64,000 nucleotides of DNA. Origin: Chitinophagaceae bacterium. GTDB taxonomy: Bacteria; Bacteroidota; Bacteroidia; Chitinophagales; Chitinophagaceae. Numbering within the stretch: position 1 is the first letter of the stretch; the number at the start of each line of letters is the position of its first letter. A program made the translations under genes and the position numbers. The DNA lies in contig JADKKJ010000011.1 of assembly GCA_016720565.1 (NCBI GenBank), positions 1,302,001 to 1,366,000 on the forward strand. Direction: 5' to 3'. This document shows positions 42,945 to 51,853 of the stretch, one piece after another. The notes under the pieces are model-generated. The model ran no database searches and was not told where the DNA came from. It worked only from the letters and a program-made list of their open reading frames with translations.

Positions 42945-43439
42945 TTAGCTTGGCCTTTTCTTTCTCAACAGGCTATCCATGGGATAATGCGCCTCCAGGC
43001 TATCCTGAATGCCGTCTGCCCAGTTCACCACTTTTTTGATCTCGTCATCGGTGAGTTTTGCGTCTTTATGGATCCAGAGATAGGAGTTCAGCGGCATTTC
43101 ATGTTTTTCAGTTAATTCAGCTACATCATGGATCTTATTGTACTGGTATCTTGGGGAGCGGGCCAGGTACTCGTCAAAATTAAATTCCGCTTTTCCTTCT
43201 TTTATGTGGTTGGTGATCCACCAGTCAACGGGCTGAAGTTTACTATACCAGGGATACCGTGAGTTATTGCTATGGCAGTCGTAACAGGCCTTGGCCAAAA
43301 TGTCCTTCACATCCTGGGGAACCGGATATTTATTCCCGATAAAATTTGCCTGGGCCCCCTCGGCTTTATTCCTGGCCGGGTGTATGAATTGTATCACTAT
43401 TAAGGCCAGCAATAAAACCAGCAAAATCTTTCTGATCAT
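42945..43439 (-). CDS. Haem-binding domain protein with CxxCH motif
   Basis: A 164-residue protein with one N-terminal helix (ILLVLLLALIVIQFIHPARN) and a c-type haem motif, KACYDCHSNNSRYPWYSKLQPVDWW, typical of the Haem_bd family (PF14376) in Bacteroidota. After it come HIKEGKAEFNFDEYL and KHEMPLNSYLWIHKDAKLTDDEI, also conserved in the family. It is probably anchored in the inner membrane with the haem in the periplasm. It precedes the haem-uptake operon by about 80 bases on the same strand and may be transcribed with it. Confidence 0.9.
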   Translation of the reverse strand: MIRKILLVLLLALIVIQFIHPARNKAEGAQANFIGNKYPVPQDVKDILAKACYDCHSNNSRYPWYSKLQPVDWWITNHIKEGKAEFNFDEYLARSPRYQYNKIHDVAELTEKHEMPLNSYLWIHKDAKLTDDEIKKVVNWADGIQDSLEAHYPMDSLLRKKRPS

Positions 43440-43466
43440 ATGTATGTTTTTCTAAAGGTAAAAAAA

Positions 43467-44996
43467 TTAATCTATCAGGATGTCACCGGTCATTTCCGAT
43501 GGAATTGGGAGGTTCATCATTTTAAGGATAGTAGGGGCGATATCGGCCAGTTTACCTGGTTTTATGGTTCCTTTCCAGTCTTTATCAATGATGAAAAAAG
43601 GTACCGGGTTCAATGTGTGCGCCGTATTGGGAGTTCCATCTTCATTGATCATATAATCTGAATTGCCATGGTCTGCAGTAAGAAAAATAGTATAGCCATT
43701 CGCAAGGCCGGCGGTCACTATTTTTTCCACGCAGGCATCTACTGTTTCAACCGCTTTTATGGCGGCGCTGAACACACCGGTATGGCCCACCATATCAGCA
43801 TTCGCATAGTTCAGGCAGATAAAAGAAGGCTTGCCTGAGGCTATTTCCGGAAGCAACGCTGCTGTTACTTCATAGGCGCTCATCTCCGGTTGCAGGTCAT
43901 AGGTGGCCACTTTTGGGGATGGCACCATGATCCTTTTTTCTCCTGCAAATGGTTTCTCGCGACCTCCGCTGAAGAAAAAACTTACGTGCGGATATTTTTC
44001 TGTTTCTGCAATGCGGATCTGTTCCAGTCCATTGTTCTCAATGATCTGACCCAGGGTATTATTAAGATTATCCGTTTCGAACATCACATGCACATTATTA
44101 AAGGTCTTGTCGTACTCAGTCATGGTGGTATAATCCAATTGTAGCTTGTGCATGCCGAATTCTTCATTATCGGTTTGGGTTAGCACCTGGGTGATCTCCC
44201 TGCAACGGTCAGTGCGGAAATTAAAACAGATCACTACGTCGTCGTCTTTTATGCTGCCCAGTGGTTGCTGACCTTCATCTACTATTACGGTGGGTTGAAT
44301 GAATTCGTCGGTGATGTTATGTGCATACGCATTTTCAACGGCAGCGATGGCATCCGTTGCTTTTTGTCCTGTTCCATTTACCAGCGCGTCATAGGCAAGT
44401 TTTACCCTTTCCCATCTTTTATCGCGGTCCATGGCATAATATCTTCCTGAAACTGTTGCGATCTTGCCGGTGGTTTGATTCAGATGCAACTGCAACTCTT
44501 TAATAAATTCAAGTCCGCTATGCGGATCGCAATCACGGCCATCCGTAAAAGCATGTATATATACTTCGGCCAGTTCATGCTGTTTACATAAGCTCACAAT
44601 AGCTTTAAGGTGTTCAATATGGGAATGCACTCCGCCGTTACTTACAAGGCCCACCAGGTGCAGTGGTTTTTTCTCTGTTTTCGCTTTTTCAATAGCGCGT
44701 AAAAGCGTTTCATTTTTTGTGAATGAACCGTCTTTAATGGCCACATTTATGCGTTGCAGTTCCTGGTACACGATTCGGCCGGCACCAAGGTTAAGATGTC
44801 CTACTTCGGAGTTGCCCATCTGCCCTTCCGGCAGTCCTACCGCTTCACCGCAGGTGATAAGCGTAGAATTGGGATATTGTTTGAATAAAGAACTGGTAAA
44901 CGGATGATTTGCATGCTGTATGGCATCTGCAGAAGCAACTTTCCCTAATCCCCAGCCGTCCATAATGATCAGGATGACTTTTCTTTTAGGTTGCAT
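43467..44996 (-). CDS. gpmI: 2,3-bisphosphoglycerate-independent phosphoglycerate mutase
   Basis: A 509-residue cytosolic glycolytic enzyme of the alkaline-phosphatase superfamily that interconverts 3- and 2-phosphoglycerate using two Mn ions. MDGWGLG starts the phosphatase domain and GNSEVGHLNLGAGR holds the nucleophilic Ser. The transferase domain (VGLVSNGGVHSHIEHL, HAFTDGRDCDPHSG, GRYYAMDRDKRWER) is inserted, and the phosphatase domain resumes with LNYANADMVGHTG and FLTADHGNSD. Length matches GpmI. It lies between the haem-binding protein gene (28 bases downstream) and a divergently transcribed DUF4783 gene. Confidence 0.96.
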   Translation of the reverse strand: MQPKRKVILIIMDGWGLGKVASADAIQHANHPFTSSLFKQYPNSTLITCGEAVGLPEGQMGNSEVGHLNLGAGRIVYQELQRINVAIKDGSFTKNETLLRAIEKAKTEKKPLHLVGLVSNGGVHSHIEHLKAIVSLCKQHELAEVYIHAFTDGRDCDPHSGLEFIKELQLHLNQTTGKIATVSGRYYAMDRDKRWERVKLAYDALVNGTGQKATDAIAAVENAYAHNITDEFIQPTVIVDEGQQPLGSIKDDDVVICFNFRTDRCREITQVLTQTDNEEFGMHKLQLDYTTMTEYDKTFNNVHVMFETDNLNNTLGQIIENNGLEQIRIAETEKYPHVSFFFSGGREKPFAGEKRIMVPSPKVATYDLQPEMSAYEVTAALLPEIASGKPSFICLNYANADMVGHTGVFSAAIKAVETVDACVEKIVTAGLANGYTIFLTADHGNSDYMINEDGTPNTAHTLNPVPFFIIDKDWKGTIKPGKLADIAPTILKMMNLPIPSEMTGDILID

Positions 44997-45184
44997 GAAT
45001 GGTTGAGTTTAAGTAAAATATAACCAGGTTGTTTTACGCGTAACGGTTGTAAAATTACAATCAATTCACTGATTTAGCGGAGATGCTTAGGAAACAAGCT
45101 GGTTTTTAGTATTTTAGTATCTGTTATTACGAAAAACGGAAGATGGCATGTTTTTCGTTTATATCCCTTGTGAAAACAAAAACA

Positions 45185-45574
45185 ATGAAAAAGATCTTTA
45201 CTCCCATATTGTCCTTAGCCCTTGCGGCATTCTCTGTCATGAACTGGCAGGGAGGTATTGATGAAGTGATCAGTGCCCTGCGAGCAGGTAGTGCTTCAGA
45301 AGTATCCAAATACCTGGATGATAACATCGACCTAACTGTGCCCGATAAAAGCGATAACTACAGCAAGGCCCAGGCCCAGTTGATCATCAAAGATTTCTTC
45401 AGCAATAACGCTGTAAAAGGTTTTGACCTGAAGCACAAAGGTGATTCAAAGGATGGTCACTATGCTATTGGTACCCTGCAAACAAGCTCCGGTAATTTCC
45501 GAACCAATGTGTTCACTAAGGTGAAGAAAGGCAAGGAGGTGATACGCGAGATCCGTTTCCAGTCGATCGATTAA
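45185..45574 (+). CDS. DUF4783 family exported protein
   Basis: A 129-residue protein with a signal peptide (IFTPILSLALAAFSVMNWQ) and a compact NTF2-like DUF4783 domain: IDEVISALRAGSASEVSKYLDDNIDLTVPD, IKDFFSNNAVKGFDLKHKGDSKDGHYAIGTLQTS and FRTNVFTKVKKG. It is a Bacteroidota-specific family of unknown function. The frame begins at 45143, but the ATG at 45185 gives a proper signal peptide. nadC lies just downstream, separated by a strong terminator. Confidence 0.88.
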   Translation: MKKIFTPILSLALAAFSVMNWQGGIDEVISALRAGSASEVSKYLDDNIDLTVPDKSDNYSKAQAQLIIKDFFSNNAVKGFDLKHKGDSKDGHYAIGTLQTSSGNFRTNVFTKVKKGKEVIREIRFQSID

Positions 45575-45600
45575 CGGTTTAATAAAATAGAATAAATAAT

Positions 45601-45634
45601 TTAAGTCCCGCAAATATCTGCGGGACTTAATTTT
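45601..45634 (+). terminator. Terminator between the DUF4783 gene and nadC
   Basis: TTAAGTCCCGCA and its perfect complement flank a six-base loop, and TTTT follows. The same T residues belong to the nadC -7 box, so terminator and promoter overlap. Confidence 0.93.
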
Positions 45635-45635
45635 G
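45628..45635 (+). promoter_or_regulatory. -7 promoter box for nadC, near-leaderless
   Basis: TAATTTTG matches TAnnTTTG and ends six bases before the nadC ATG. It overlaps the right arm and T run of the upstream terminator. Confidence 0.5.
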
Positions 45636-45641
45636 CTACCT

Positions 45642-46508
45642 ATGACCTACGATGAACAATTAGAAATACTGGTGCGTGCGGCTTTGCTGGAAGATATCCA
45701 GGATGGAGACCAGACTACCCTGGCTTGTATAGATCCTGCAGTAAAAGCAAAGGCAACTTTAAAGATCAAGGAAGATGGTATACTGGCAGGCATGGCCGTT
45801 GCCAGTTATATATTTTCTTTTCAGCAGCCCGATGCAGTATTCACTGCATTTAAAAAAGATGGAGATGCCATGAAAGCCGGTGAGATCGCATTTGAGATAG
45901 AGGCCAATGCGGCCACCATCCTCCAATGCGAAAGGCTGGTGCTGAATTGCATGCAGCGAATGAGCGGAATCGCTACGCTGACGCGTCGGTTCACAGAAAA
46001 ATTAAAAGGCTACCATACTCAATTACTCGACACAAGAAAGACGACACCGAATTTCCGTTTACTTGAAAAAGAGGCAGTAAGGATCGGCGGTGGGGTGAAT
46101 CATCGGTTTGGTTTATATGATATGATCATGCTGAAGGATAATCATATTGATTATTGCGGAGGTATTGAGACCGCCATCGATAAGGCCTGGGAATATGTGC
46201 AGATCAACAGGCCTGAACTTAAGATCGAAGTAGAGGCCCGAAGCTTAGAGGATGTAAGTAAAGTTTCGGCCATGGCAAAGGGAAAAGTATTCCGGATCAT
46301 GCTGGACAATTTTACGCCGGAAATGATCGCCACAGCGCTTACCATTATTGGTCCCGATTTTGAAACAGAAGCAAGCGGTGGCATTAACCTGGAGAACATT
46401 GAATCCTATGCAAAGACAGGGGTTGATTATGTAAGCGTGGGAGGGTTGATACACCAGGCGAGGAGCCTTGATCTGAGCCTTAAGGCAAAATTGGGAGATA
46501 GTCATTAG
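45642..46508 (+). CDS. nadC: Nicotinate-nucleotide pyrophosphorylase (carboxylating)
   Basis: A 288-residue enzyme that makes nicotinate mononucleotide from quinolinate and PRPP in NAD synthesis. Motifs are ALLEDIQDGDQTTLA, LNCMQRMSGIATLTRRF, LLDTRKTTPNFRLLEKEAVRIGGGVNHRFGLYDMIMLKDNHI (PRPP and quinolinate site Arg, Lys and His) and EVEARSLEDV, then EASGGINLENIESYAKTGVDYVSVGGL. The ATG at 45642 was preferred to the TTG at 45633, because the TTG lies in the promoter box. nadE, the last enzyme of the pathway, is at 50.2 kb. Downstream is convergent with the SUI1-family gene. Confidence 0.96.
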   Translation: MTYDEQLEILVRAALLEDIQDGDQTTLACIDPAVKAKATLKIKEDGILAGMAVASYIFSFQQPDAVFTAFKKDGDAMKAGEIAFEIEANAATILQCERLVLNCMQRMSGIATLTRRFTEKLKGYHTQLLDTRKTTPNFRLLEKEAVRIGGGVNHRFGLYDMIMLKDNHIDYCGGIETAIDKAWEYVQINRPELKIEVEARSLEDVSKVSAMAKGKVFRIMLDNFTPEMIATALTIIGPDFETEASGGINLENIESYAKTGVDYVSVGGLIHQARSLDLSLKAKLGDSH

Positions 46509-46511
46509 CTT

Positions 46512-46536
46512 CTAGCTGCCAGCTGCCAACTGCTAA
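46512..46536. repeat. Heptamer repeat (AGCTGCC/AACTGCT type)
   Basis: About three degenerate 7-nt units fill the gap between the convergent stops of nadC and the SUI1-family gene. Confidence 0.5.
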
Positions 46537-46541
46537 CTATT

Positions 46542-46889
46542 TTATCCTCCTGCTTTCTTCGAATTAGTATAACCGTTCTTTAAAAGGAACTGTAATACTT
46601 TTTCCCTTTGGTCACCCTGGATGATGATCTCCCCATCTTTTACAGAGCCGCCGGTACCGCAGAAATTTTTCAGTTTCTTCCCTAACTCTTCACGGTCTGC
46701 TGTCATACCAATAAACCCTTCTACTAATGTAACCGCTTTTCCAGCACGGTGTTTGGTTTCCAGTTTCACCCTTAGCTTTTGCTGGTTAGTTGCCAGTGTT
46801 TCCTGGTCAGCCGCAGGGTCTTCCTCAAACCGAAAATTCGGGTCGGTACTGTAGACAAAACCGCGGGTATCTTTTCCTTTCTTTGACAT
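46542..46889 (-). CDS. SUI1/YciH-family translation factor
   Basis: A 115-residue protein. The C-terminal half is the eIF1/SUI1 fold: QKLRVKLETKHRAGKAVTLVEGFIG, ELGKKLKNFCGTGGSVKDGEIIIQGDQREKVLQFLLKNGY. The GTGGSVKDGEI segment is diagnostic. The acidic N-terminal part (about 35 residues) is typical for bacterial YciH. It is thought to influence start-codon selection on the 30S subunit, but its importance in bacteria is unclear. It is convergent with nadC. Confidence 0.93.
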   Translation of the reverse strand: MSKKGKDTRGFVYSTDPNFRFEEDPAADQETLATNQQKLRVKLETKHRAGKAVTLVEGFIGMTADREELGKKLKNFCGTGGSVKDGEIIIQGDQREKVLQFLLKNGYTNSKKAGG

Positions 46890-46928
46890 TTTATAGTATG
46901 AAAATTAAGATCATTTTTTATGGAAAGC

Positions 46929-47020
46929 ATCTAGCATCTAGCCTCTAGCCGCTAGCTATCCACTGCTCCTGCTTTCCGACTCTAGACTACTCCTAACTGC
47001 TAACTCCTAACTCATAACTT
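46929..47020. repeat. Heptamer repeats (TAGCATC and TAACTCC types)
   Basis: TAGCATC/TAGCCGC units (46929-46958) are followed by about 30 unique bases and then TAACTCC-type units (46985-47018). They lie in the gap between the SUI1-family gene start and the icd stop. Confidence 0.65.
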
Positions 47021-47026
47021 GTATTC

Positions 47027-48478
47027 CTACTGTCCCTGCGCCATACTATACGCCTTCTTATCTCCCCACTGGTTCAATAATTCAAAAGAGCAGATCTTGA
47101 AGTTGCCGCTCATGCTTACATATAGGCCGATCACATCCATTTGGTTCAATGGTTCATCGTTGATGCTTTCGAACCGAACATTATATTGATTCACCAGGTT
47201 GGTATAAACTGAACCGGTAGGCCAGACCTGGGTACCACGGTTGCTGATATTGACCAGGTTGAACTTAACACCGGCATGTCGCTGACATTTAGCTGCGATG
47301 GCCGTGGGCTGTTCTTCACTTTCTATGAAAAGGTCTACGCCAACTATATGATCCTGGCCGGTTTCCTTGGTGATCATCATGGAATTAAACTCCAGTTTGA
47401 TCGGAGTAGGTGTACCCGGTTTATTTGGCAGGATCTCTTTGGCATTTACAGCAGGGATCTTTCCAAAATTGGAAATGATGGCATCAGCGAATTGTGTAGT
47501 ATTTACCGATGGGATATTCCTGTCGCCGAAATCGCCGGTATGAATCCCCGTTTCCAATGTATATAAAAGCGCGTTCTCTATGATGGCCGCATTCTCTGTA
47601 AGTCCCAGGTGACGAAGCATGGCCAGTCCGCTTAAAAGTAAGGCCGTTGGGTTTGCGATATTCTTTCCGGCAATATCAGGGGCTGTGCCATGCACCGCTT
47701 CAAAGATGGAAATATGATCGCCAATATTTGCGGAAGGCGCGAAGCCAAGTCCTCCAACCAGGCCAGCGCAGAGGTCTGAAACAATATCACCCTGAAGGTT
47801 GGTGAGAACCACCACATCAAAATAATCAGGACGGGTGACCAGTTTCATACAGAGATCATCCACGATCACATCATCGGCCTTGAGTTCAGGAAAATCTTTT
47901 GCCACTTCATAGAAGCATTCGAGGAAAAGGCCATCGGTGATCTTCATGATATTGGCCTTATGTCCGCAGGTAATGCGTTTTGCTTTTTTCTGGCGGGCCA
48001 TTTCAAAAGCATATCTGATCACCTGCAGGGAACCTGGCCGGGTGATGAAACGACGGCTAAGGGCCACATCATGCGTCAGCATATGCTCGATTCCACCATA
48101 GGTATCTTCAATATTTTCCCTGACCACAGTGATATCGATGGGAATTCCAGCTTTTGAAAAAACGGTATCTACTCCATGCAATGTTTGAAACACCCTTTTA
48201 TTGGCAAATGTGTTCCAGGTCTTGCGGGCGGTTACATTAATACTTTTTACCCCTTTGCCCTTGGGGGTCTCCATGGGCCCTTTAAAAAGTAATCCCAGGG
48301 ATTCGATGGTTTGTTTGGCTTCAGGGGTCATCCCGTTGTTGAAGCCTTTATCAAACACCCATTTACCCATATCTACAAACTCATATTCAAGGGGCACTTT
48401 ATTGGCCTTGAATATGTGCAATACCGCTTCCATGATCTCGGGTCCTATACCATCGCCTTTAGCCACAGCTATCTTCAT
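47027..48478 (-). CDS. icd: NADP-dependent isocitrate dehydrogenase
   Basis: A 483-residue TCA-cycle enzyme that oxidatively decarboxylates isocitrate to 2-oxoglutarate. The start MKIAVAKGDGIGPEI is the nucleotide/substrate-binding N-terminus. The substrate loop has KSINVTARKTW and IDITVVRENIEDTYGGIEHM, with Arg and Tyr catalytic residues. The metal site is in YFDVVVLTNLQGDIVSDLCAGLVGGLG, and SIFEAVHGTAPDIAGKNIANP binds cofactor. A C-terminal extension of about 140 residues makes it longer than the E. coli enzyme and similar to the Thermus type. ATG at 48487 would add three residues. Confidence 0.93.
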   Translation of the reverse strand: MKIAVAKGDGIGPEIMEAVLHIFKANKVPLEYEFVDMGKWVFDKGFNNGMTPEAKQTIESLGLLFKGPMETPKGKGVKSINVTARKTWNTFANKRVFQTLHGVDTVFSKAGIPIDITVVRENIEDTYGGIEHMLTHDVALSRRFITRPGSLQVIRYAFEMARQKKAKRITCGHKANIMKITDGLFLECFYEVAKDFPELKADDVIVDDLCMKLVTRPDYFDVVVLTNLQGDIVSDLCAGLVGGLGFAPSANIGDHISIFEAVHGTAPDIAGKNIANPTALLLSGLAMLRHLGLTENAAIIENALLYTLETGIHTGDFGDRNIPSVNTTQFADAIISNFGKIPAVNAKEILPNKPGTPTPIKLEFNSMMITKETGQDHIVGVDLFIESEEQPTAIAAKCQRHAGVKFNLVNISNRGTQVWPTGSVYTNLVNQYNVRFESINDEPLNQMDVIGLYVSMSGNFKICSFELLNQWGDKKAYSMAQGQ

Positions 48479-48497
48479 ACTATTCATTTTTCAGTTG

Positions 48498-48505
48498 CAA
48501 AATTA
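48498..48505 (-). promoter_or_regulatory. -7 promoter box for icd
   Basis: On the minus strand this reads TAATTTTG, matching TAnnTTTG, 19 bases before the icd ATG. Confidence 0.5.
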
Positions 48506-48575
48506 GGGCGAATGCCATTCATGTATTTAATTAAATGGCTGGCATTTATGCCAATTTTTTGGTTATTTTTACTTT

Positions 48576-48962
48576 ATGACCAGCATGATTTCCGATGGAG
48601 TGCAGGTAAGTGTTGAAACATTTTACCAACCCGACTACAGCAACCCCCTGCAATCGGAGTTTATGTTTGCCTACCGGATCACGCTGGAAAATTTAAATAC
48701 TTTCCCTGTCAAGCTCCACCGCCGCCACTGGAATATTTTTGATTCAAACGGTTCTTACCGTGAGGTGGAAGGAGAAGGGGTAGTAGGCGTTCAGCCCATT
48801 ATCCAACCTGGTGAGAATTACCAGTATGTAAGCGGCTGCAACCTGCGTACAGAAATGGGAAGAATGGAAGGTACCTATGAATTCGAGAACCTGGGGTCCA
48901 ATAAAATGTTTACGGTAACTATTCCGGCTTTTGAGATGATCGTTCCGTTTAAGGGAAACTGA
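48576..48962 (+). CDS. apaG: ApaG domain protein
   Basis: A 128-residue protein covering the whole ApaG domain, an immunoglobulin-like beta fold: VSVETFYQPDYSNPLQSEFMFAYRITLENLN, VKLHRRHWNIFDSNGSYREVEGEGVVGVQP and GENYQYVSGCNLRTEMGRMEGTYEF. In enterobacteria ApaG has been linked to Co/Mg efflux phenotypes; the biochemical role is unknown. The first ATG at 48576 and a second at 48585 are both possible. It is transcribed divergently from icd. Confidence 0.93.
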   Translation: MTSMISDGVQVSVETFYQPDYSNPLQSEFMFAYRITLENLNTFPVKLHRRHWNIFDSNGSYREVEGEGVVGVQPIIQPGENYQYVSGCNLRTEMGRMEGTYEFENLGSNKMFTVTIPAFEMIVPFKGN

Positions 48963-48969
48963 GGAAGAA

Positions 48970-49093
48970 GCCACAAGCTACTAGCCTCAAGCTTCAAGCT
49001 TATTTCGAATTTGTTCAGAGATTTGTTATTTACTTCAAGCCTTGTATTTCCTCAACTTCTCAACCTGTATTTTCTAAACCCTCAACCCCTCAA
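48970..49093. repeat. Degenerate repeats between apaG and gldB
   Basis: CTAGCCTCAAGCTTCAAGCTT units (48975-49001) are followed by unique DNA, then octamer CTCAAC units (49050-49095), all in the gap between convergent stops. Confidence 0.6.
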
Positions 49094-49094
49094 C

Positions 49095-50120
49095 TTACTT
49101 AGGTTTATACTTCGCTTCCTCCACGATCTTCCTCGCATCCGTGTTCATTAAGGCTTCGATCTTTATATCGGGGTGTTTGCTCACATATTTTTTCAGGATC
49201 TGCCAGCCCAGCCATTGCCCGATATTACCGGGAGATTCCTGGTTGTTCAATCCCTGGGTGAAAGGCGCTTCTCCGATATAGGTTTGAATAACCGTAGGGT
49301 TAATAGAGTTGAGATCTTCGTTGGTGTAGATATAACTCCAGATCAATCCTTCATTGCTTTTGCACCATTCCAGCTGTGACTGAGTAAATCCTGTTTTTAA
49401 AGAATCTGCTTCTTGAGGAAGGAATTTATCCAGCAGCCACCATTGTTTTCCTTTCTCCACCATTTGTTCCACTAAAGGCTTTCCTGCACTTTTATCAGGG
49501 AAAAGATCCTGCACCACTGCCTTCATGCAATTGGCTGGTATATATTCCTTATCAAAGCGGCGGGAGATATAAAAAGGAAACATTTCCTGTGCTTCAGGGG
49601 TTTGGTAAACGGAGAAATCCTTTCCGGCGAATTGCTGCAATCCTACAGCCAGTCCGCTACCGGTAAGCGCAACTCCCGGTGCATCAAAAGGGCCGGTGAA
49701 AAACAGTACGCGACCCGGTTTATAATCAGGAAAATAATATTTCACGTAACGAAAGCCGGTCTCCAGTTTTTTTTCAAGCTCATCTGTATTTGCATATACA
49801 CGTTGAAGTGAATCCTGTATGGCCGCATATCCCCAGATAAATTGTTTCAGGCTTTTTACGGTGTTGCTGTCTGCCGGGTTGCCACTAATGCCCATGATCT
49901 GTTGCATATAATCGGGATAGAATGCCGGGTATTTGGCGGCAAGCTGGCGAAGAGAAGCATCCAGGTTGTTGGTATCAATAGCAAACAGGTCCTTATCAAA
50001 TCGTTCAATGCGGAGGTCCACCCGGATACCGGAAATATCAGGAAGGTTGTTTTTATTATTGCAGGCCGGGAGGAATAATAAAGAGAACGAAAAGGCCAGG
50101 ATGGTAAGGGCTGTTTTCAT
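49095..50120 (-). CDS. gldB: Gliding motility lipoprotein GldB
   Basis: A 341-residue lipoprotein with lipobox LLFLPACNN near residue 20. The mature part has RIERFDKDLFAIDTNNLDASLRQLAAKYPAFYPDYMQQIMGI, LFFTGPFDAPGVALTGSGLAVGLQQFAG and MVEKGKQWWLLDKFLPQ, typical of GldB, an envelope lipoprotein needed for gliding in Flavobacterium. The open frame extends to 50501 opposite nadE, but the extra part is antisense to nadE and was excluded; the ATG at 50120 gives a good signal peptide. It is divergent from nadE with a 48-base gap, an arrangement I recall also from Flavobacterium. Confidence 0.9.
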   Translation of the reverse strand: MKTALTILAFSFSLLFLPACNNKNNLPDISGIRVDLRIERFDKDLFAIDTNNLDASLRQLAAKYPAFYPDYMQQIMGISGNPADSNTVKSLKQFIWGYAAIQDSLQRVYANTDELEKKLETGFRYVKYYFPDYKPGRVLFFTGPFDAPGVALTGSGLAVGLQQFAGKDFSVYQTPEAQEMFPFYISRRFDKEYIPANCMKAVVQDLFPDKSAGKPLVEQMVEKGKQWWLLDKFLPQEADSLKTGFTQSQLEWCKSNEGLIWSYIYTNEDLNSINPTVIQTYIGEAPFTQGLNNQESPGNIGQWLGWQILKKYVSKHPDIKIEALMNTDARKIVEEAKYKPK

Positions 50121-50168
50121 GGTAATTGTAAACGGTAAAGTTCTGAAATTGTTGTTTAATTTTACAGG

Positions 50169-51851
50169 ATGAAGATCGCCATTGCCCAACAGAACTATCA
50201 TATCGGGAATTTTGAAGCAAATACCCGGAAGATCATTGAAGGCATCAGCGAGGCTAAAGCACTGGGTGCCGACCTGGTAATGTTCTCCGAACTTTCCATC
50301 TGCGGATATGCTCCCCGCGATTTTCTGGAATTCAACGATTTTATAGAACGCTGCTACCGATCCATCGAAGAGATCACCGCGCATGCGGATACCATCGGTG
50401 TATTGGTGGGTGCGCCCGATAGGAACCCCGTGCGTGAAGGGAAAGACCTTTTTAACGGGGCCTGGTTGCTGTATGAAAAAAAAGTGCAGGCCGTCGTGCA
50501 TAAGACCTGTCTGCCTAACTATGATGTTTTTGATGAGTACCGTTATTTTGAGCCAGCAGATAACTGGAAAGTGGTGCCCTTCAAAGGGAAAAAACTGGCG
50601 ATCACCATTTGTGAGGATATCTGGAACCTGGGCGATAACCCGCTTTACCGGAATTGCCCGATGGATAAGTTAATGGCAGAGGAACCGGATATCATGCTGA
50701 ACATATCTGCTTCTCCATTTGATTATACCCATGTGGAAGACCGGAAGGCCATTGTAAAATTGAATACAAAGAAGTATAAACTTCCGATGGTCTATTGCAA
50801 TTGCGTGGGCAGCCAGACAGAGATCGTATTTGATGGGGGATCACTGGTATTTGATAAAGATTCCAATATGGTAGGCCAGTTACCCTTGTTTGAAGAATGC
50901 ATTAAAATGTTTGAACTGGATGACAAGGGCTATTTTAAAGAACCTGTTTCAGTTCCGGCAGATAAGATCCCTGAGCAGGAGCTGACCCCTTTAAAACTGG
51001 ACCTCTCACTCTGTGTTCCTGAGATACACCAGGCTATTGTGATGGGCATCCGCGATTATTTCCAGAAAATGGGTTTCAGTAAAGCCATATTGGGAAGCAG
51101 CGGCGGTATAGACAGCGCAGTGACCCTCGCGCTTGCCGTTGAAGCGTTAGGTAAAGAGAATGTCAGGGCTATATTAATGCCTTCTGCATTCTCCAGCGAT
51201 CATTCGGTAAGCGATGCGGTGCAGTTAAGTAAGAACCTGGGAAACCCATATGATACGGTGCCGGTAAGAAACATCTATGAAGCCTTCCTGGCAGAGTTAA
51301 AACCTGTTTTTAATGACCTGCCTTTTGGATTGGCGGAAGAAAATATACAGGCCCGTAGCCGGGGAAATATTTTAATGTCCATTGCCAATAAGTTTGGATA
51401 TATCCTGTTGAATACGTCCAATAAAAGTGAACTGGCCACTGGTTACGGCACTTTATATGGTGATATGGCAGGCGGTTTATCGGTACTGGGTGATTGTTAT
51501 AAAACGCAGGTATATGCCCTGGCCAGTTATATTAACCGTGATAAGGAGATCATCCCCAACAATATCATACAGAAAGCCCCTTCGGCGGAATTAAGGCCGG
51601 GGCAAAAGGACAGCGATTCACTGCCGGATTATTCCATACTGGATCCATTGCTCTACCAATATATAGAAAGGCGACAAGGTCCGAGGGAGATCAAGGCCAT
51701 GGGTTTTGATGCAAGCCTTACAGATAAGGTGCTGAGCATGGTAAACCGCAATGAATACAAGAGAAACCAGTTCTGTCCCATCATCCGAATCTCCCCCAAA
51801 GCATTTGGAATGGGCAGAAGATTACCTATTGTGGCCCGTTATCTCTCCTAA
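50169..51851 (+). CDS. nadE: Glutamine-dependent NAD synthetase
   Basis: A 560-residue two-domain enzyme. The N-terminal carbon-nitrogen hydrolase domain supplies ammonia from glutamine; its Glu-Lys-Cys triad is in VMFSELSICGY, VHKTCLPNY and AITICEDIW. The C-terminal synthetase has the ATP pyrophosphatase loop LGSSGGIDSAVTLALAVEALG and LLNTSNKSELATGYGTLYGDMAGGL, then KAPSAELRPGQKDSDSLPDY. It amidates nicotinate adenine dinucleotide to NAD. TAATTTTA just before the ATG is a near match to the -7 box, so the leader may be very short. Confidence 0.96.
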   Translation: MKIAIAQQNYHIGNFEANTRKIIEGISEAKALGADLVMFSELSICGYAPRDFLEFNDFIERCYRSIEEITAHADTIGVLVGAPDRNPVREGKDLFNGAWLLYEKKVQAVVHKTCLPNYDVFDEYRYFEPADNWKVVPFKGKKLAITICEDIWNLGDNPLYRNCPMDKLMAEEPDIMLNISASPFDYTHVEDRKAIVKLNTKKYKLPMVYCNCVGSQTEIVFDGGSLVFDKDSNMVGQLPLFEECIKMFELDDKGYFKEPVSVPADKIPEQELTPLKLDLSLCVPEIHQAIVMGIRDYFQKMGFSKAILGSSGGIDSAVTLALAVEALGKENVRAILMPSAFSSDHSVSDAVQLSKNLGNPYDTVPVRNIYEAFLAELKPVFNDLPFGLAEENIQARSRGNILMSIANKFGYILLNTSNKSELATGYGTLYGDMAGGLSVLGDCYKTQVYALASYINRDKEIIPNNIIQKAPSAELRPGQKDSDSLPDYSILDPLLYQYIERRQGPREIKAMGFDASLTDKVLSMVNRNEYKRNQFCPIIRISPKAFGMGRRLPIVARYLS

Positions 51852-51853
51852 GA

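Noticed and set aside
50121..50501. Long N-terminal extension of GldB
   Set aside because: It is antisense to nadE, and the lipoprotein signal begins at 50120.
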